Of a DNA stretch of 64,000 nt, positions 28,625-38,189 are shown piece by piece; the stretch's first letter is position 1; every line of letters starts with the position of its first letter. This stretch comes from Moraxella catarrhalis (lineage in GTDB: Bacteria; Pseudomonadota; Gammaproteobacteria; Pseudomonadales; Moraxellaceae): positions 310,001 to 374,000 of the forward strand of contig NZ_LXHE01000002.1 of NCBI RefSeq assembly GCF_001656295.1, written 5' to 3'. Below the pieces are notes generated by a model that worked only from the letters and a program-made list of their open reading frames with translations, was not told the origin of the DNA and did not search any database. A program made the position numbers and the translations under genes.

Positions 28625-29368
28625 CTACCAGTGATTTGGATTGGTAAATCCTTGATCATATAATTCACGAATCGGTGAGAAGCTGCGACGATGCTCGGGT
28701 AAAATACCATATTCTAAGATAGCAGCTTTATGCCTGGCGGTCAAATAGCCTTTATGCTTATCGAGCAGATATTCAGGATAGGATTTGGCATACTGAATCA
28801 TCAAACGATCACGATGCACTTTAGCCAGTATGCTGGCACAAGCAATACTGCTATGCGTGGCATCACCTTTGATCATAGCATGAATTTTAAAATACTCGCC
28901 TAATCCGCCAACCATTGAGGGCAGCTGATTGCCATCCACCAAGATGGTTGTGTTTTTTTCACTTAAACCATGCTTCATAATCAATGTCTCAATGGCACGG
29001 CGCATACCGAGCATGGTGGCTTGATAAATATTTATCTCATCAATGATCGCCCTTGGAACATCAATAATCGCATAGTCAAGCGCCACATCTGAGATGATGT
29101 CAAACAGCTGCTCTCGCCGTTTTTCGCTCAGCTTTTTACTGTCATTTAATAAAGAAATTTTTGTATTGGTTAAATCTATCTCATCAAAGCGACCGCTGAG
29201 ATCATCAGGTAAGATGGCCGCCCCGACAGTCATATTTCCGAACAGCGCACCTCGTCCGACCTCATCGATGCCGATGATGGGTGCTTGACTTGATAAAACG
29301 GCATTGGGCTTGGTGTGGATGGAGCAATCATTCATAAGCTTTGCCAGTGGTGAGATGGTGTTTGTCAT
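28625..29368 (-). CDS. rnhB: ribonuclease HII
   Basis: A 247-residue type 2 RNase H. The signature I-G-I-D-E-V-G-R-G holds the first two catalytic acids. D-G-N-Q and the later K-G-D-A, with S-I-A-C-A-S-I-L-A-K-V-H-R-D, complete the active site. It nicks RNA-DNA hybrids and misincorporated ribonucleotides. About 30 residues precede the usual start of the family, and a second ATG (M12) is possible. The gene begins one base after the lpxB stop; lpxB-rnhB is a conserved pair in gammaproteobacteria. Confidence 0.95.
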   Translation of the reverse strand: MTNTISPLAKLMNDCSIHTKPNAVLSSQAPIIGIDEVGRGALFGNMTVGAAILPDDLSGRFDEIDLTNTKISLLNDSKKLSEKRREQLFDIISDVALDYAIIDVPRAIIDEINIYQATMLGMRRAIETLIMKHGLSEKNTTILVDGNQLPSMVGGLGEYFKIHAMIKGDATHSSIACASILAKVHRDRLMIQYAKSYPEYLLDKHKGYLTARHKAAILEYGILPEHRRSFSPIRELYDQGFTNPNHW

Positions 29369-29369
29369 A

Positions 29370-30614
29370 TTAATTTTTGGCGTTCATCAAATAGTGGTCT
29401 AACACTGCCTTGGCAGGACTTTGGCGGCTTTGGCTGCGCAGCCACGCCGAAATTTCGCTCAAATCTGCGCTCTGCTTACTTGGGTGATGTAGAATCTCTA
29501 GCGCTTCGGTGCTGACTTTTTCGGCGGTGGCGTCAGATTGTAGTAGCTCAGGCACGATCGGGCGACCAAGATGCTGATCAGCCAAGATGTTAGGCAGTGA
29601 TACATAAGGAATTTTGACCAAGCGCTTGGCGATCATAAAGGTCAGCGGATTGACTCTATAGACCACGACCATGGGGCGCTCAAGCAATAAGCATTCCAGC
29701 GTGGCTGTACCTGATGCCAAAAGCACCACATCACTGATGGTCATGCAAGCATGACTGATCGCAGGCTGATTTGTCTTTTGAGACTGATTGCGATGATCCA
29801 AAATATGCACGCAATCGATCAAGCTGGTATGATGAGCGTGTAAAATTTCAGTCACCAATTGTGCATGCTCGGCGCTAACCACTGGCAGCACAAACTGAGC
29901 GCTTGGTAGATGCTGATGAATTTTTTGGGCGCTTGTTAATAATAGCGGTAAAATGGCTTGAATCTCAGAAGTGCGCGAACCTGCCATGATGCAGATGATA
30001 TGACTTGCTTGCGTGAGCGCTGGCGCACCATGATATTCATCATTAAATTGTTGAATAAAATTCTCCAAACGAGTCTTTGGCTGATTTTGATCCGCGTGTA
30101 GTTTATTCAAAAGTGGATGTCCGACGCAGACAGCAGGATGGGCGTGCTTTTGATACACGCCCAATTCAAAAGGAAACAAACACAGTACCAAATCTGTCGC
30201 CGTCTTAATGTGATGAATGCGACCTTCTCGCCATGCCCATACCGAAGGACTGACATATTGCACACAAAATATGCCCTGATTTTTTAAAACCTTACCAATT
30301 CGTAGATTAAAATCAGGTGCATCAATGCCAATAAATAGGTCGATGTGATGATCTTGAAACCCGCTGATGATCTGCTTTTTGGCTTTTAGTAAATCGGGCA
30401 AATGCATCATCACTTCTGCCAAGCCCATCACCGATAAGCGCTGCATATCGATCACTGAGCTTAGCCCTTGTGCCGCCATGGATCGCCCACCGACACCGAC
30501 CCAGCGAATGTTTGGGTGCAGAGCGTTCATTTGCTGCATAAAATCACCGCCAAGCGCATCCCCTGAAACTTCACCTGCCACGATGCCGATGGTCAGTGAT
30601 GATGTGTTTTTCAT
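29370..30614 (-). CDS. lpxB: lipid-A-disaccharide synthase
   Basis: About 414 residues of glycosyltransferase family 19. The N-terminus has G-I-V-A-G-E-V-S-G-D, the middle F-I-G-I-D-A-P-D-F-N and Y-V-S-P-S-V-W-A-W, and the C-terminal donor domain A-S-G-T-A-T-L-E and V-V-Y-R. It joins UDP-2,3-diacylglucosamine and lipid X to form the lipid A disaccharide at the inner membrane. ATG 30614 is preferred over a 21-residue upstream extension. The usual upstream partners lpxD, fabZ and lpxA are absent here; instead an AT-rich spacer and glnK follow on the other strand. Confidence 0.95.
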   Translation of the reverse strand: MKNTSSLTIGIVAGEVSGDALGGDFMQQMNALHPNIRWVGVGGRSMAAQGLSSVIDMQRLSVMGLAEVMMHLPDLLKAKKQIISGFQDHHIDLFIGIDAPDFNLRIGKVLKNQGIFCVQYVSPSVWAWREGRIHHIKTATDLVLCLFPFELGVYQKHAHPAVCVGHPLLNKLHADQNQPKTRLENFIQQFNDEYHGAPALTQASHIICIMAGSRTSEIQAILPLLLTSAQKIHQHLPSAQFVLPVVSAEHAQLVTEILHAHHTSLIDCVHILDHRNQSQKTNQPAISHACMTISDVVLLASGTATLECLLLERPMVVVYRVNPLTFMIAKRLVKIPYVSLPNILADQHLGRPIVPELLQSDATAEKVSTEALEILHHPSKQSADLSEISAWLRSQSRQSPAKAVLDHYLMNAKN

Positions 30615-31261
<647 letters not shown>

Positions 31262-31295
31262 TTTAATATGACTACAATGAAAAAGGGAGGGGATC

Positions 31296-32582
31296 ATGAA
31301 TCGGTTTGGTAAATGGGCGTCGCTGAGCGTTGGGCTTGGCTTGCTGAGTGCATCAAATTTGGCATATGCTGAAGATGTACTGGATACTGGTGATACGGCT
31401 TGGGTTTTAATTTCGACGGCATTGGTTTTGATGATGACACTGCCAGGGCTTGCGCTGTTTTATGCTGGGATGGTGCGTAAGAAAAATATCTTATCAACCA
31501 TGATGCACAGCTACGGAGCCACCGCTGTGGTGTCGGTGCTTTGGGTGATCATAGGCTACTCATTGGCGTTTTCAGAGGGTAGTTTTAATGCCTTTGTGGG
31601 TGGGTTTGATCATGTGATGCTAGCTAATATTGGGCTTGATGACGTGAGCGGCACCATTCCTGTGATCTTATTCGTGGTCTTTCAGCTGACTTTTGCAGTG
31701 ATTACAGTGGCAATCTTAGCGGGCTCATTGGCAGAGCGTATTAAGTTTGGTGCGTTTATGTGGTTTTCTGCCGCTTGGGTCGTTCTGGCGTATGCGCCAG
31801 TTTGTCACTGGGTGTGGGGCGGTGGCTGGCTCACTGGATATGCACTTGATTTTGCTGGAGGTACAGTAGTTCATATCAATGCTGGTGTGGCAGGGCTGGT
31901 GCTGGCAGCATTACTTGGTAAGCGTAAAGATTATGGCAAAGGTATTTTGGCACCTGCAAATCTTTCACTCACGCTCATTGGTGCAGGCTTGGTATGGGTA
32001 GGCTGGTTTGGATTTAATGGTGGATCAGCTTTGGGAGCCAACGGATCAGCGGCGATGGCACTGGTCGTATCACAGGTGGCAGCAGCGATTGGCGCGATCG
32101 CTTGGATGGTGTGTGAATATATTGTGCGTAAAAAAGCATCTGCACTCGGCGGTGCTTCAGGTGCGATCGCAGGCTTGGTTGGTATTACACCTGCGGCAGG
32201 CTTTGTTGATGTCTTTGGTGCACTTGCCATCGGCGCTATCACAGCAATTGCTTGCTTTGTCATGATTCATTATGGTAAGCGCCGTTTGGGTATTGATGAT
32301 AGCTTGGATGCGTTCGGATTGCATGGTGTGGGTGGTATTGTGGGGGCGGTATTGACTGGGGTTTTTGTTAGCTCAACCATTTATCCAGATGCCGCTGAAG
32401 TGAGCATGGCAACTCAATTATGGCTACAAATTGAAGGCGTACTTGCCACTATCGCATACAGTGCAGTGATGACGGCGATTATTGGACTTGTCATCAAATA
32501 CACCATCGGTCTGCGTGTCGATGCTGAAGATGAATATCAAGGTCTTGACTTAGCAATCCACGGTGAGAAAATCGCAGATTGA
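31296..32582 (+). CDS. amtB: ammonium transporter AmtB
   Basis: A 428-residue Amt/Rh channel with a cleavable signal peptide (M-N-R-F-G-K-W then a hydrophobic core ending S-N-L-A-Y-A), as in E. coli AmtB, and eleven membrane segments. The twin pore histidines are visible in V-H-I-N-A-G-V-A-G and F-G-L-H-G-V-G-G. The D-F-A-G-G family signature precedes the first. It conducts ammonium across the inner membrane and is blocked by GlnK. A strong GGGAGG lies before the ATG. A terminator follows, so glnK-amtB is a two-gene unit. Confidence 0.97.
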   Translation: MNRFGKWASLSVGLGLLSASNLAYAEDVLDTGDTAWVLISTALVLMMTLPGLALFYAGMVRKKNILSTMMHSYGATAVVSVLWVIIGYSLAFSEGSFNAFVGGFDHVMLANIGLDDVSGTIPVILFVVFQLTFAVITVAILAGSLAERIKFGAFMWFSAAWVVLAYAPVCHWVWGGGWLTGYALDFAGGTVVHINAGVAGLVLAALLGKRKDYGKGILAPANLSLTLIGAGLVWVGWFGFNGGSALGANGSAAMALVVSQVAAAIGAIAWMVCEYIVRKKASALGGASGAIAGLVGITPAAGFVDVFGALAIGAITAIACFVMIHYGKRRLGIDDSLDAFGLHGVGGIVGAVLTGVFVSSTIYPDAAEVSMATQLWLQIEGVLATIAYSAVMTAIIGLVIKYTIGLRVDAEDEYQGLDLAIHGEKIAD

Positions 32583-32596
32583 TTTTGATAAATAAA

Positions 32597-32625
32597 ATAA
32601 AACGCTGCCAAAACAGCGTTTTATT
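32597..32625 (+). terminator. rho-independent terminator after amtB
   Basis: Inverted repeat with the core AACGCTG and CAGCGTT, flanked by A and T runs. Confidence 0.75.
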
Positions 32626-32665
32626 TTTGTCACTCAATCCAGATCATTACCAACATCAATGGCGT

Positions 32666-33445
32666 TTATCTAAAAACCATACCGCCATCAGTTAAGATAG
32701 TCTGACCTGTGATATAGTCAGCATCAGAAGATGCCAAGAAAGAAACCAAATTGGCAACATCATCAGGCTCTTGGGGGCGACCCACCAAAATACCACTGGT
32801 AAACTCATTCCAAGCTTGCTTAGGCTGATAGTCCTTATGCTTGACAAAGGCAGCATCGATGCGCTCCCACATAGGTGTGTCAGCCACACCAGGGCAGTAA
32901 GCATTCACACGAATATTATAAGGCGCAAGTTCTTTGGCGGTAGAGTGGGTCAATGAGCGTACCGCATGTTTGGAAGCGCAGTATAAACTAAGCATTTCAT
33001 AAGATTCATGTCCTGCGATGCTGCACGCATTGATGATCTTGCCAACACCGTCTTGTTTTTTTTATCTATTCGGCAGCAGCTTGCGTGCCATAAATCACGC
33101 CTTTGATATTGATGCCAAGCACCCGATCAATCTCATCGCCCTGAATTTGCATAAAAGGCTCCACAGATTCTACGCCTGCATTATTGACAAAGACATCGAC
33201 CTGACCAAATGCCTCTACTGCTTCTTGAACGAGTCGAAATTGGTCATCGCGATTGGTGCTGTCGCCTTGAACAGCGATGCTTTTGTATCCTTGTGAGTCA
33301 AAGTCTTGCTTAGTTTGATTAAGATTTTCTTCATTAATATCGTGCAAAACTACCGCAAAGCCATCTTTGGCAAGCCGAGTGGCGATGGCTTTACCGAGTC
33401 CTGCAGCAGAGCCAGTAACATAGCAACTTTTTGAGCGTTCATCAT
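32666..33445 (-). pseudogene. broken SDR, acetoin reductase / 2,3-butanediol dehydrogenase-like
   Basis: The remnants make one SDR when read across frames. From ATG 33445 or 33442 (behind AGGGGAA) the frame reads M-N-A-Q-K-V-A-M and then leaves the family: one base is missing near 33419-33421, after which another frame gives V-T-G-S-A-A-G-L-G-K-A-I and N-N-A-G-V-E. That frame ends at G-T-Q-A-A-A-E with a TAG at about 33064-33066, next to a run of eight A on the coding strand. A third frame continues Q-D-G-V-G-K-I-I-N, then Y-C-A-S-K-H-A-V-R and ends T-I-L-T-D-G-G-M-V-F. The C-terminus looks like BudC-type acetoin or diacetyl reductase. With at least two frame changes and a stop, function is unlikely unless these are sequencing errors. 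Confidence 0.82.
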
Positions 33446-33603
33446 AATTCCCCTGAGTGAATGTGTGTGTCAGTCGATGATAAACCAAACCTAAGGCTGA
33501 TTTGATCATCGTACCAAAAGATAGTTTAATCACTACCACAATCATTATAGAAGGCTTGATTATCCCAAATGGCACTCATTATGATAGGTTTTGTTGGTTT
33601 TTG

Positions 33604-34317
33604 TTACGGATCTTTTTTGGATGACTTCTTTTTGAGTAGCACCAACACCGAGCCATTGCCGCCATCTTTGGCAGGTGCAGAGACGAACGCCATGACATCT
33701 TCCATTTGGCGCAGCCAGCCATTGACACAGGTTTTGATGATGGCATCTTTACCCTTGCCGTGCACAATCTTGACGACGGTTTCGTCTTTATTGATCGCTT
33801 GGTTGATAAGCAATAAGACGGCATTGCGCGCATCTTCAATGCTTGAGCCATGTAAATCTACCGCATCATACCAGCGCAGTTTGCCTTGTTTGAGCTGCTC
33901 AAAGACTTTGTTTTGTAGGGTGGGATTTTTGTAGGATAAAAAAGCCTCGCCCGTTACAGGATTTAATAAAGCTTGTATGTCAGACAAAACGCCTTCGATC
34001 TGCTCACCGCCTTCGGCTGATGCACGGCGACGCAGCGTATTTTCATCAGCTTGGGCGGGCTTGGTGTGGCTGACGACGGCATCGGTTTTTAGGGGCGTAA
34101 CACCGCTCATCGCCTGCATAAACAGCACGGTGTCATCAGTGATGGCATCGTGATTGAAGCGTTTGACTTCATTAGCGATGGCTCTTGAGCTGGGCAGTTG
34201 TACGTTTTCATTGGGCTTGTCATTTGCCAATTCAGGTTTGGCGGAAGGCTTGACCATTTGTTTTAGGTCTTCTTGGAGTGACTTTGATAATAAATCTTTA
34301 AAACTTGGATTGCTCAT
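33604..34317 (-). CDS. Smr-domain protein (DNA-nuclease-like)
   Basis: About 237 residues. The C-terminal third is an Smr domain: V-D-L-H-G-S-S-I-E-D-A opens it and I-V-H-G-K-G-K-D-A-I holds the second motif. The N-terminal part is hydrophilic and contains R-R-R-A-S, as in the SmrA/YdaL-type stand-alone Smr proteins. Smr domains are nicking endonucleases or RNA-binding modules; here the cellular role is not known. ATG 34317 is preferred, giving M-S-N-P-S-F; a 14-residue upstream extension is possible. It follows the aroG terminator. Confidence 0.85.
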   Translation of the reverse strand: MSNPSFKDLLSKSLQEDLKQMVKPSAKPELANDKPNENVQLPSSRAIANEVKRFNHDAITDDTVLFMQAMSGVTPLKTDAVVSHTKPAQADENTLRRRASAEGGEQIEGVLSDIQALLNPVTGEAFLSYKNPTLQNKVFEQLKQGKLRWYDAVDLHGSSIEDARNAVLLLINQAINKDETVVKIVHGKGKDAIIKTCVNGWLRQMEDVMAFVSAPAKDGGNGSVLVLLKKKSSKKDP

Positions 34318-34356
34318 ACTAATCTTCTGATGATGTTTTGATAAATTAAGATGAAA

Positions 34357-34386
34357 CAAAAACCGCTCATCAACAGCGGTTTTTTG
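34357..34386 (-). terminator. rho-independent terminator after aroG
   Basis: Ten-base arms (34358-34367 and 34375-34384) with a 7-base loop and flanking A and T runs. It ends aroG on the minus strand. Confidence 0.85.
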
Positions 34387-34402
34387 GGTATTTTGGGATC
34401 AT

Positions 34403-35485
34403 TTAGCGATTTGGCAGGTGCGTTTTCACTGTTTTGGCAAAAGCGCGCAAGGTCTCAACTGTCGCCTCCCAATCCAAACAACCGTCTGTGACAGACTTGC
34501 CGTACTCCAAATCCGCCAAATTAACAGGGATATTTTGGCGACCACCTTTAAGATGACTTTCGATCATCAAGCCCATGATAGACAGATTGCCATTCTCGAT
34601 TTGACTGGCGACATTTTGGATGACCATAGGCTGTAAATATGGGTCTTTGCCACTGTTGGCATGGCTGGCATCGATCATGATTTTGCCGTTAGTTTTACCT
34701 TTGGCAAGCTCATTTTCGGCAGCAGCGACCGCGGTTTCGTCATAATTGGGTTTGTCATTGCCGCCGCGTAGCACGACATGAGCATAGCGGTTGCCTTTGG
34801 ATTTGATGATAGAGACTTGACCGTCGCCAGACAATCCCAAAAAGCTGTGACCTGACTGCACTGCCTGCATGGCATTGACCGCGACCGTCATGCTGCCGTC
34901 TGTACCATTTTTGAAGCCGACAGGGCAAGATAGTCCAGAGCTCATCTCACGATGTGTCTGACTTTCAGTCGTACGCGCGCCAATGGCAGACCAGCTGATC
35001 AAATCTTGCATATACTGCGGAGTATTGGGATCAAGCGCTTCAGTGGCACAAGGCAGGCCTTTTTCATTCAGCTCAAGCAAAAGCTTTCTTGCGATATGTA
35101 AGCCTTTTTCGATATCAAAGCTGTCATTCATATCAGGGTCATTGATCAAGCCTTTCCATCCTGTGGTTGTGCGAGGCTTTTCAAAATAAACACGCATCAC
35201 GATGAACAGCTCATTTTTAAGTTCTTCTGAAAGAATTTTAAGCTTATCAGCGTATTCATGCGCGGCGACTGGATCGTGAATAGAACAAGGTCCGACGACA
35301 ACCAAGATACGCTTATCCACACCATCTAAAATATCTTGGATGGTTTTTCTTCCTTCAAGGACAGTCTTGTAGGCAGCATCAGATAATGGCAGTTCGCTTT
35401 TGAGTCGATTTGGTGTAATCAGCGGAATGAATTGTTCAATATTCACGTCATCAATTTCTTTATGTTGTGTAATGGGTTGGCTCAT
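34403..35485 (-). CDS. aroG: 3-deoxy-7-phosphoheptulonate synthase, class I
   Basis: About 360 residues, the length of the AroF/G/H enzymes. It shows V-V-G-P-C-S-I-H-D, the P-R-T-T-x-G-W-K-G segment that binds phosphoenolpyruvate and metal, and D-A-S-H-A-N-S-G-K near the C-terminus. It condenses PEP and erythrose 4-phosphate as the first step of aromatic amino acid synthesis. The start at 35485 has AGGGAGT in front; a longer frame adds 22 unusual residues. Which aromatic amino acid inhibits it cannot be told by eye. Chorismate synthase (aroC) of the same pathway is at 41101. Confidence 0.94.
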   Translation of the reverse strand: MSQPITQHKEIDDVNIEQFIPLITPNRLKSELPLSDAAYKTVLEGRKTIQDILDGVDKRILVVVGPCSIHDPVAAHEYADKLKILSEELKNELFIVMRVYFEKPRTTTGWKGLINDPDMNDSFDIEKGLHIARKLLLELNEKGLPCATEALDPNTPQYMQDLISWSAIGARTTESQTHREMSSGLSCPVGFKNGTDGSMTVAVNAMQAVQSGHSFLGLSGDGQVSIIKSKGNRYAHVVLRGGNDKPNYDETAVAAAENELAKGKTNGKIMIDASHANSGKDPYLQPMVIQNVASQIENGNLSIMGLMIESHLKGGRQNIPVNLADLEYGKSVTDGCLDWEATVETLRAFAKTVKTHLPNR

Positions 35486-35703
35486 GGTTGACTCCCTGTA
35501 TAATTTGGGTGTGCACAGTGGCTTGGGATGTAAGCACAAATTTAAATCCACATTATGCCTATAGTTGGCTTGATTTACAAGCAGAAAAGCTGATTTTCTC
35601 TATTAAAAAATAACATAAAGTTATGAAATTTTTTTCTAACCAATCCAACCAACTGACCGATAAATAATTTCGCCCAAGCCTTTTGAAAGCATCAATGCAA
35701 GGT

Positions 35704-35731
35704 TTGAGTTGTCATAATTTTATGCTATGAT
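35704..35731 (+). promoter_or_regulatory. candidate promoter for ispB
   Basis: TTGAGT (35704-35709) and TATGAT (35726-35731) lie 16 bases apart, with TGC just before the -10 (extended -10). It is 33 bases before the ispB ATG. Confidence 0.55.
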
Positions 35732-35764
35732 AGCGTTTTTGATTTTAAGACAGATTTATCAATT

Positions 35765-36757
35765 ATGAATGCCTATCAGCTGACTTATGCCGACATCCAA
35801 GCCATTGTTTCTGAAGACTTTGCCATTATGGACAAACAGGTCTTTGGCAGTCTAAATTCCAAAGTGCAACTGGTGATGAGCGTCTCGAAACATGTGATCG
35901 ACGCAGGCGGTAAAAGAATGCGTCCTTTGATCACGCTTTTGACGGCGCGAATGCTGAATGATGTACAAAGTGAGCAAGCGATGCAGCTGGCGGCGATCAC
36001 TGAGATGCTACACACGGCGACTTTGGTGCATGATGATGTGATCGATGCTTCAGGTCTTAGACGAGGCAAACCGACAGCAAACGCCACTTGGGACAATCCG
36101 ACGGCAGTTTTGGTGGGGGATTATTTGATTGCTCGATCATTCAATTTATTGGTCGGTTTTAATAATTTGCCGCTGTTAAAATTATTCAGTGATGGCACTT
36201 GTGATATCGCTGAAGGCGAGGTGCTTCAGCTGCAGCATCAGCATAATCCCAAAACCGTAGAAGCTGACTATTTGCAAATCATTGATGGTAAAACCTCAAG
36301 GCTATTTATGATGGCGACCAAAGGCGCGGCGCTGCTACAAGGTCGTGATGAGCTACTTGATGATTTGGGCGCATTTGCTTACCATTTTGGCAATGCCTTT
36401 CAGATGATTGATGATGTGCTGGATTTTAGTGGTAATGCTGCCGTCATGGGCAAAAACTTGGGCGATGATTTGGCAGAGGGCAAGCCTACGCTACCCATCA
36501 TCAAAACCTTAGACCTCTTAGAAAATACAGATCCTGCAGCGTATGATAAGCTGCGCATCGCGGTGCAAACAGGCAAAGTCGATGATGTGCAAGTGCTCAT
36601 CAAGCTTGTGCAGTCATCAGGCGCGCTTGACTATTGTAAGGCGCGTGCACTTGAAGAAACTCAAAAAGCCCAACAAGCCCTTAATAATCTACCCAACAAC
36701 CGCTATCGTCAGGGGTTGCATCTGCTGACCGAGCTTGCCAGTGCTCGTCTTGTGTAG
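35765..36757 (+). CDS. ispB: octaprenyl diphosphate synthase
   Basis: A 330-residue long-chain trans-prenyl synthase. Both aspartate-rich motifs are present: V-H-D-D-V-I-D (first) and M-I-D-D-V-L-D-F (second), along with G-G-K-R-M-R-P near the N-terminus. It builds the C40 (or similar) side chain of ubiquinone from IPP and farnesyl diphosphate. The product chain length is not fixed by the visible sequence. It is divergent from aroG and has its own promoter. Confidence 0.94.
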   Translation: MNAYQLTYADIQAIVSEDFAIMDKQVFGSLNSKVQLVMSVSKHVIDAGGKRMRPLITLLTARMLNDVQSEQAMQLAAITEMLHTATLVHDDVIDASGLRRGKPTANATWDNPTAVLVGDYLIARSFNLLVGFNNLPLLKLFSDGTCDIAEGEVLQLQHQHNPKTVEADYLQIIDGKTSRLFMMATKGAALLQGRDELLDDLGAFAYHFGNAFQMIDDVLDFSGNAAVMGKNLGDDLAEGKPTLPIIKTLDLLENTDPAAYDKLRIAVQTGKVDDVQVLIKLVQSSGALDYCKARALEETQKAQQALNNLPNNRYRQGLHLLTELASARLV

Positions 36758-36828
36758 AGTCTAGTTTGATTAAGATGCTGTCAATGATGATGGCATTTTT
36801 ATTAAGCTTAAAACAGTCTAAAAGCTGA

Positions 36829-37206
36829 TTAATTGAGTAAATTTATCACATCCATCAGCCCAAAAGGATACAGCATTATCTGATCTTGAGTGATCAAAAT
36901 GGGAATGTGTGTGCCAAGTGCGTCAATCAATGCTTCATCTTGACTATCCGCCAAATCCAAAACACGAAAAACAATCGGCACAGCAGTCATTGCCAAAGCA
37001 TGCTCAATGATAGCTTGAGTGTTGTGGCATAAATGACAGCCTTCTGTACCAAGCAAATACCAACCCTTATTTGTTACACCCAAAGCCGCCAAAATTTGGG
37101 CGTAAATGTGCTGATAAGTTTCTTTGGGTAATCTTGATAGAGCATGGCGATCATCCAAAAGCTGACCGAGTGCTTTAAGTGTCTGTAAGCTAAGGTAATT
37201 TGACAT
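36829..37206 (-). CDS. glutaredoxin-like protein (DUF836 type)
   Basis: A 125-residue protein with a C-terminal thioredoxin-fold domain: strand W-Y-L-L-G-T, then the redox pair C57-H-L-C60, then a helix, and a cis-proline region T-H-I-P-I-L. It ends in a short beta strand and helix. The first 48 residues form a helical extension not found in minimal glutaredoxins. Such DUF836 proteins are probably thiol-disulfide or metal-site proteins, but no substrate is known. It sits alone between ispB and mtgA, convergent with ispB and divergent from mtgA. Confidence 0.75.
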   Translation of the reverse strand: MSNYLSLQTLKALGQLLDDRHALSRLPKETYQHIYAQILAALGVTNKGWYLLGTEGCHLCHNTQAIIEHALAMTAVPIVFRVLDLADSQDEALIDALGTHIPILITQDQIMLYPFGLMDVINLLN

Positions 37207-37280
37207 AAATTTGCAAGGCTATACAACAGAGTGCCGATAGGGTATGATAAGCGTATTAATTAACAAATGAGTATTTTAGC

Positions 37281-37952
37281 GTGTTTCGCACATTTTTTAA
37301 ATGGATTCTGACACCTTTATTAGTACTATTTTTTAGTTTCCATATGATGGTGATGGGGCTGTTGGTGGTGTGGGGGAATTTGCCTGTTCAAAATTCTGCT
37401 TTTATGCTTTGGCACAGGTTATCAGGCGGTCATGTTACCCAAATTTGGGTAGATTATGAGCACATTGCTAAGTCTGCCAAGCAAGCTGCAATTGCCAGCG
37501 AAGATGGTAAATTTGTTGCCCATTATGGATTTGATTTTGACAGTATGCAAAAAGCCATGCACCGTAATGAGAGTCAAGGTGCGGTATCGGTAGGCGGCTC
37601 AACCATTAGTCAACAGCTGGCAAAAAACTTATTTTTGACATCGCATCGCTCTTATGTCAGAAAAGCAGAAGAAGCGATCATTGTTGTGATGATGGAAACC
37701 TTATGGTCAAAGCAGCGTATTTTGGAGGTATATCTTAATGTGGCTGAATTTGGTGAAGGGATTTATGGTATTGAAGCTGCGTCACGGCATTATTTTGGGC
37801 GTTCGGCAGCAAATTTGAGCCGTGATCAGGCGGCTTTATTAATCAGTTTGTTACCAAATCCTAAATATTATGGAGAAAGGCTTAACGCCAAGCGACTCAG
37901 AAATAAGCAAAGAATCATCATGCGGCGAATGAATAGCGCACAGATTCCCTAA
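37281..37952 (+). CDS. mtgA: monofunctional peptidoglycan glycosyltransferase
   Basis: A 223-residue GT51 enzyme. One N-terminal membrane helix (about residues 8-32) is followed by the catalytic domain with A-S-E-D-G-K-F (catalytic glutamate), G-G-S-T-I-S-Q-Q-L-A-K-N-L-F and the E-V-Y-L-N-V-A-E-F-G segment. It polymerises lipid II into glycan strands at the periplasmic face and has no transpeptidase domain. The start is a GTG at 37281. It stands alone, followed by a region with a Pho box for ppk1. Confidence 0.93.
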   Translation: MFRTFFKWILTPLLVLFFSFHMMVMGLLVVWGNLPVQNSAFMLWHRLSGGHVTQIWVDYEHIAKSAKQAAIASEDGKFVAHYGFDFDSMQKAMHRNESQGAVSVGGSTISQQLAKNLFLTSHRSYVRKAEEAIIVVMMETLWSKQRILEVYLNVAEFGEGIYGIEAASRHYFGRSAANLSRDQAALLISLLPNPKYYGERLNAKRLRNKQRIIMRRMNSAQIP

Positions 37953-37992
37953 GACAGTTTGAGAGTTATAATATAGACATTATCAGCTTGAT

Positions 37993-38026
37993 TTGTCATT
38001 AAGCTGTCATTAATTTTTGGTATTTT
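37993..38026 (+). promoter_or_regulatory. Pho box and -10 before ppk1
   Basis: Two 7-base units, TTGTCAT (37993-37999) and CTGTCAT (38004-38010), are separated by TAAG, giving the 11-base direct-repeat spacing of the PhoB box (CTGTCAT-N4-CTGTCA). TATTTT at 38021-38026 lies 10 bases farther on, the position of a -10 in Pho promoters, where the box replaces the -35. The ppk1 ATG is 163 bases downstream of this -10. Confidence 0.7.
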
Positions 38027-38189
38027 GACGGGGATCCACAAGTGCCCACATGGCAGTCGGTGACCGGTTAATTAAGCTCAACAATAATTTAAGCTGTAAT
38101 CATCGAAATGCAATATGAATCATAAATTTCGCCTTCAGGCATTATACACATCCATCCTCCAAATTTTGGCAACTTTTAGGGAATATGCC

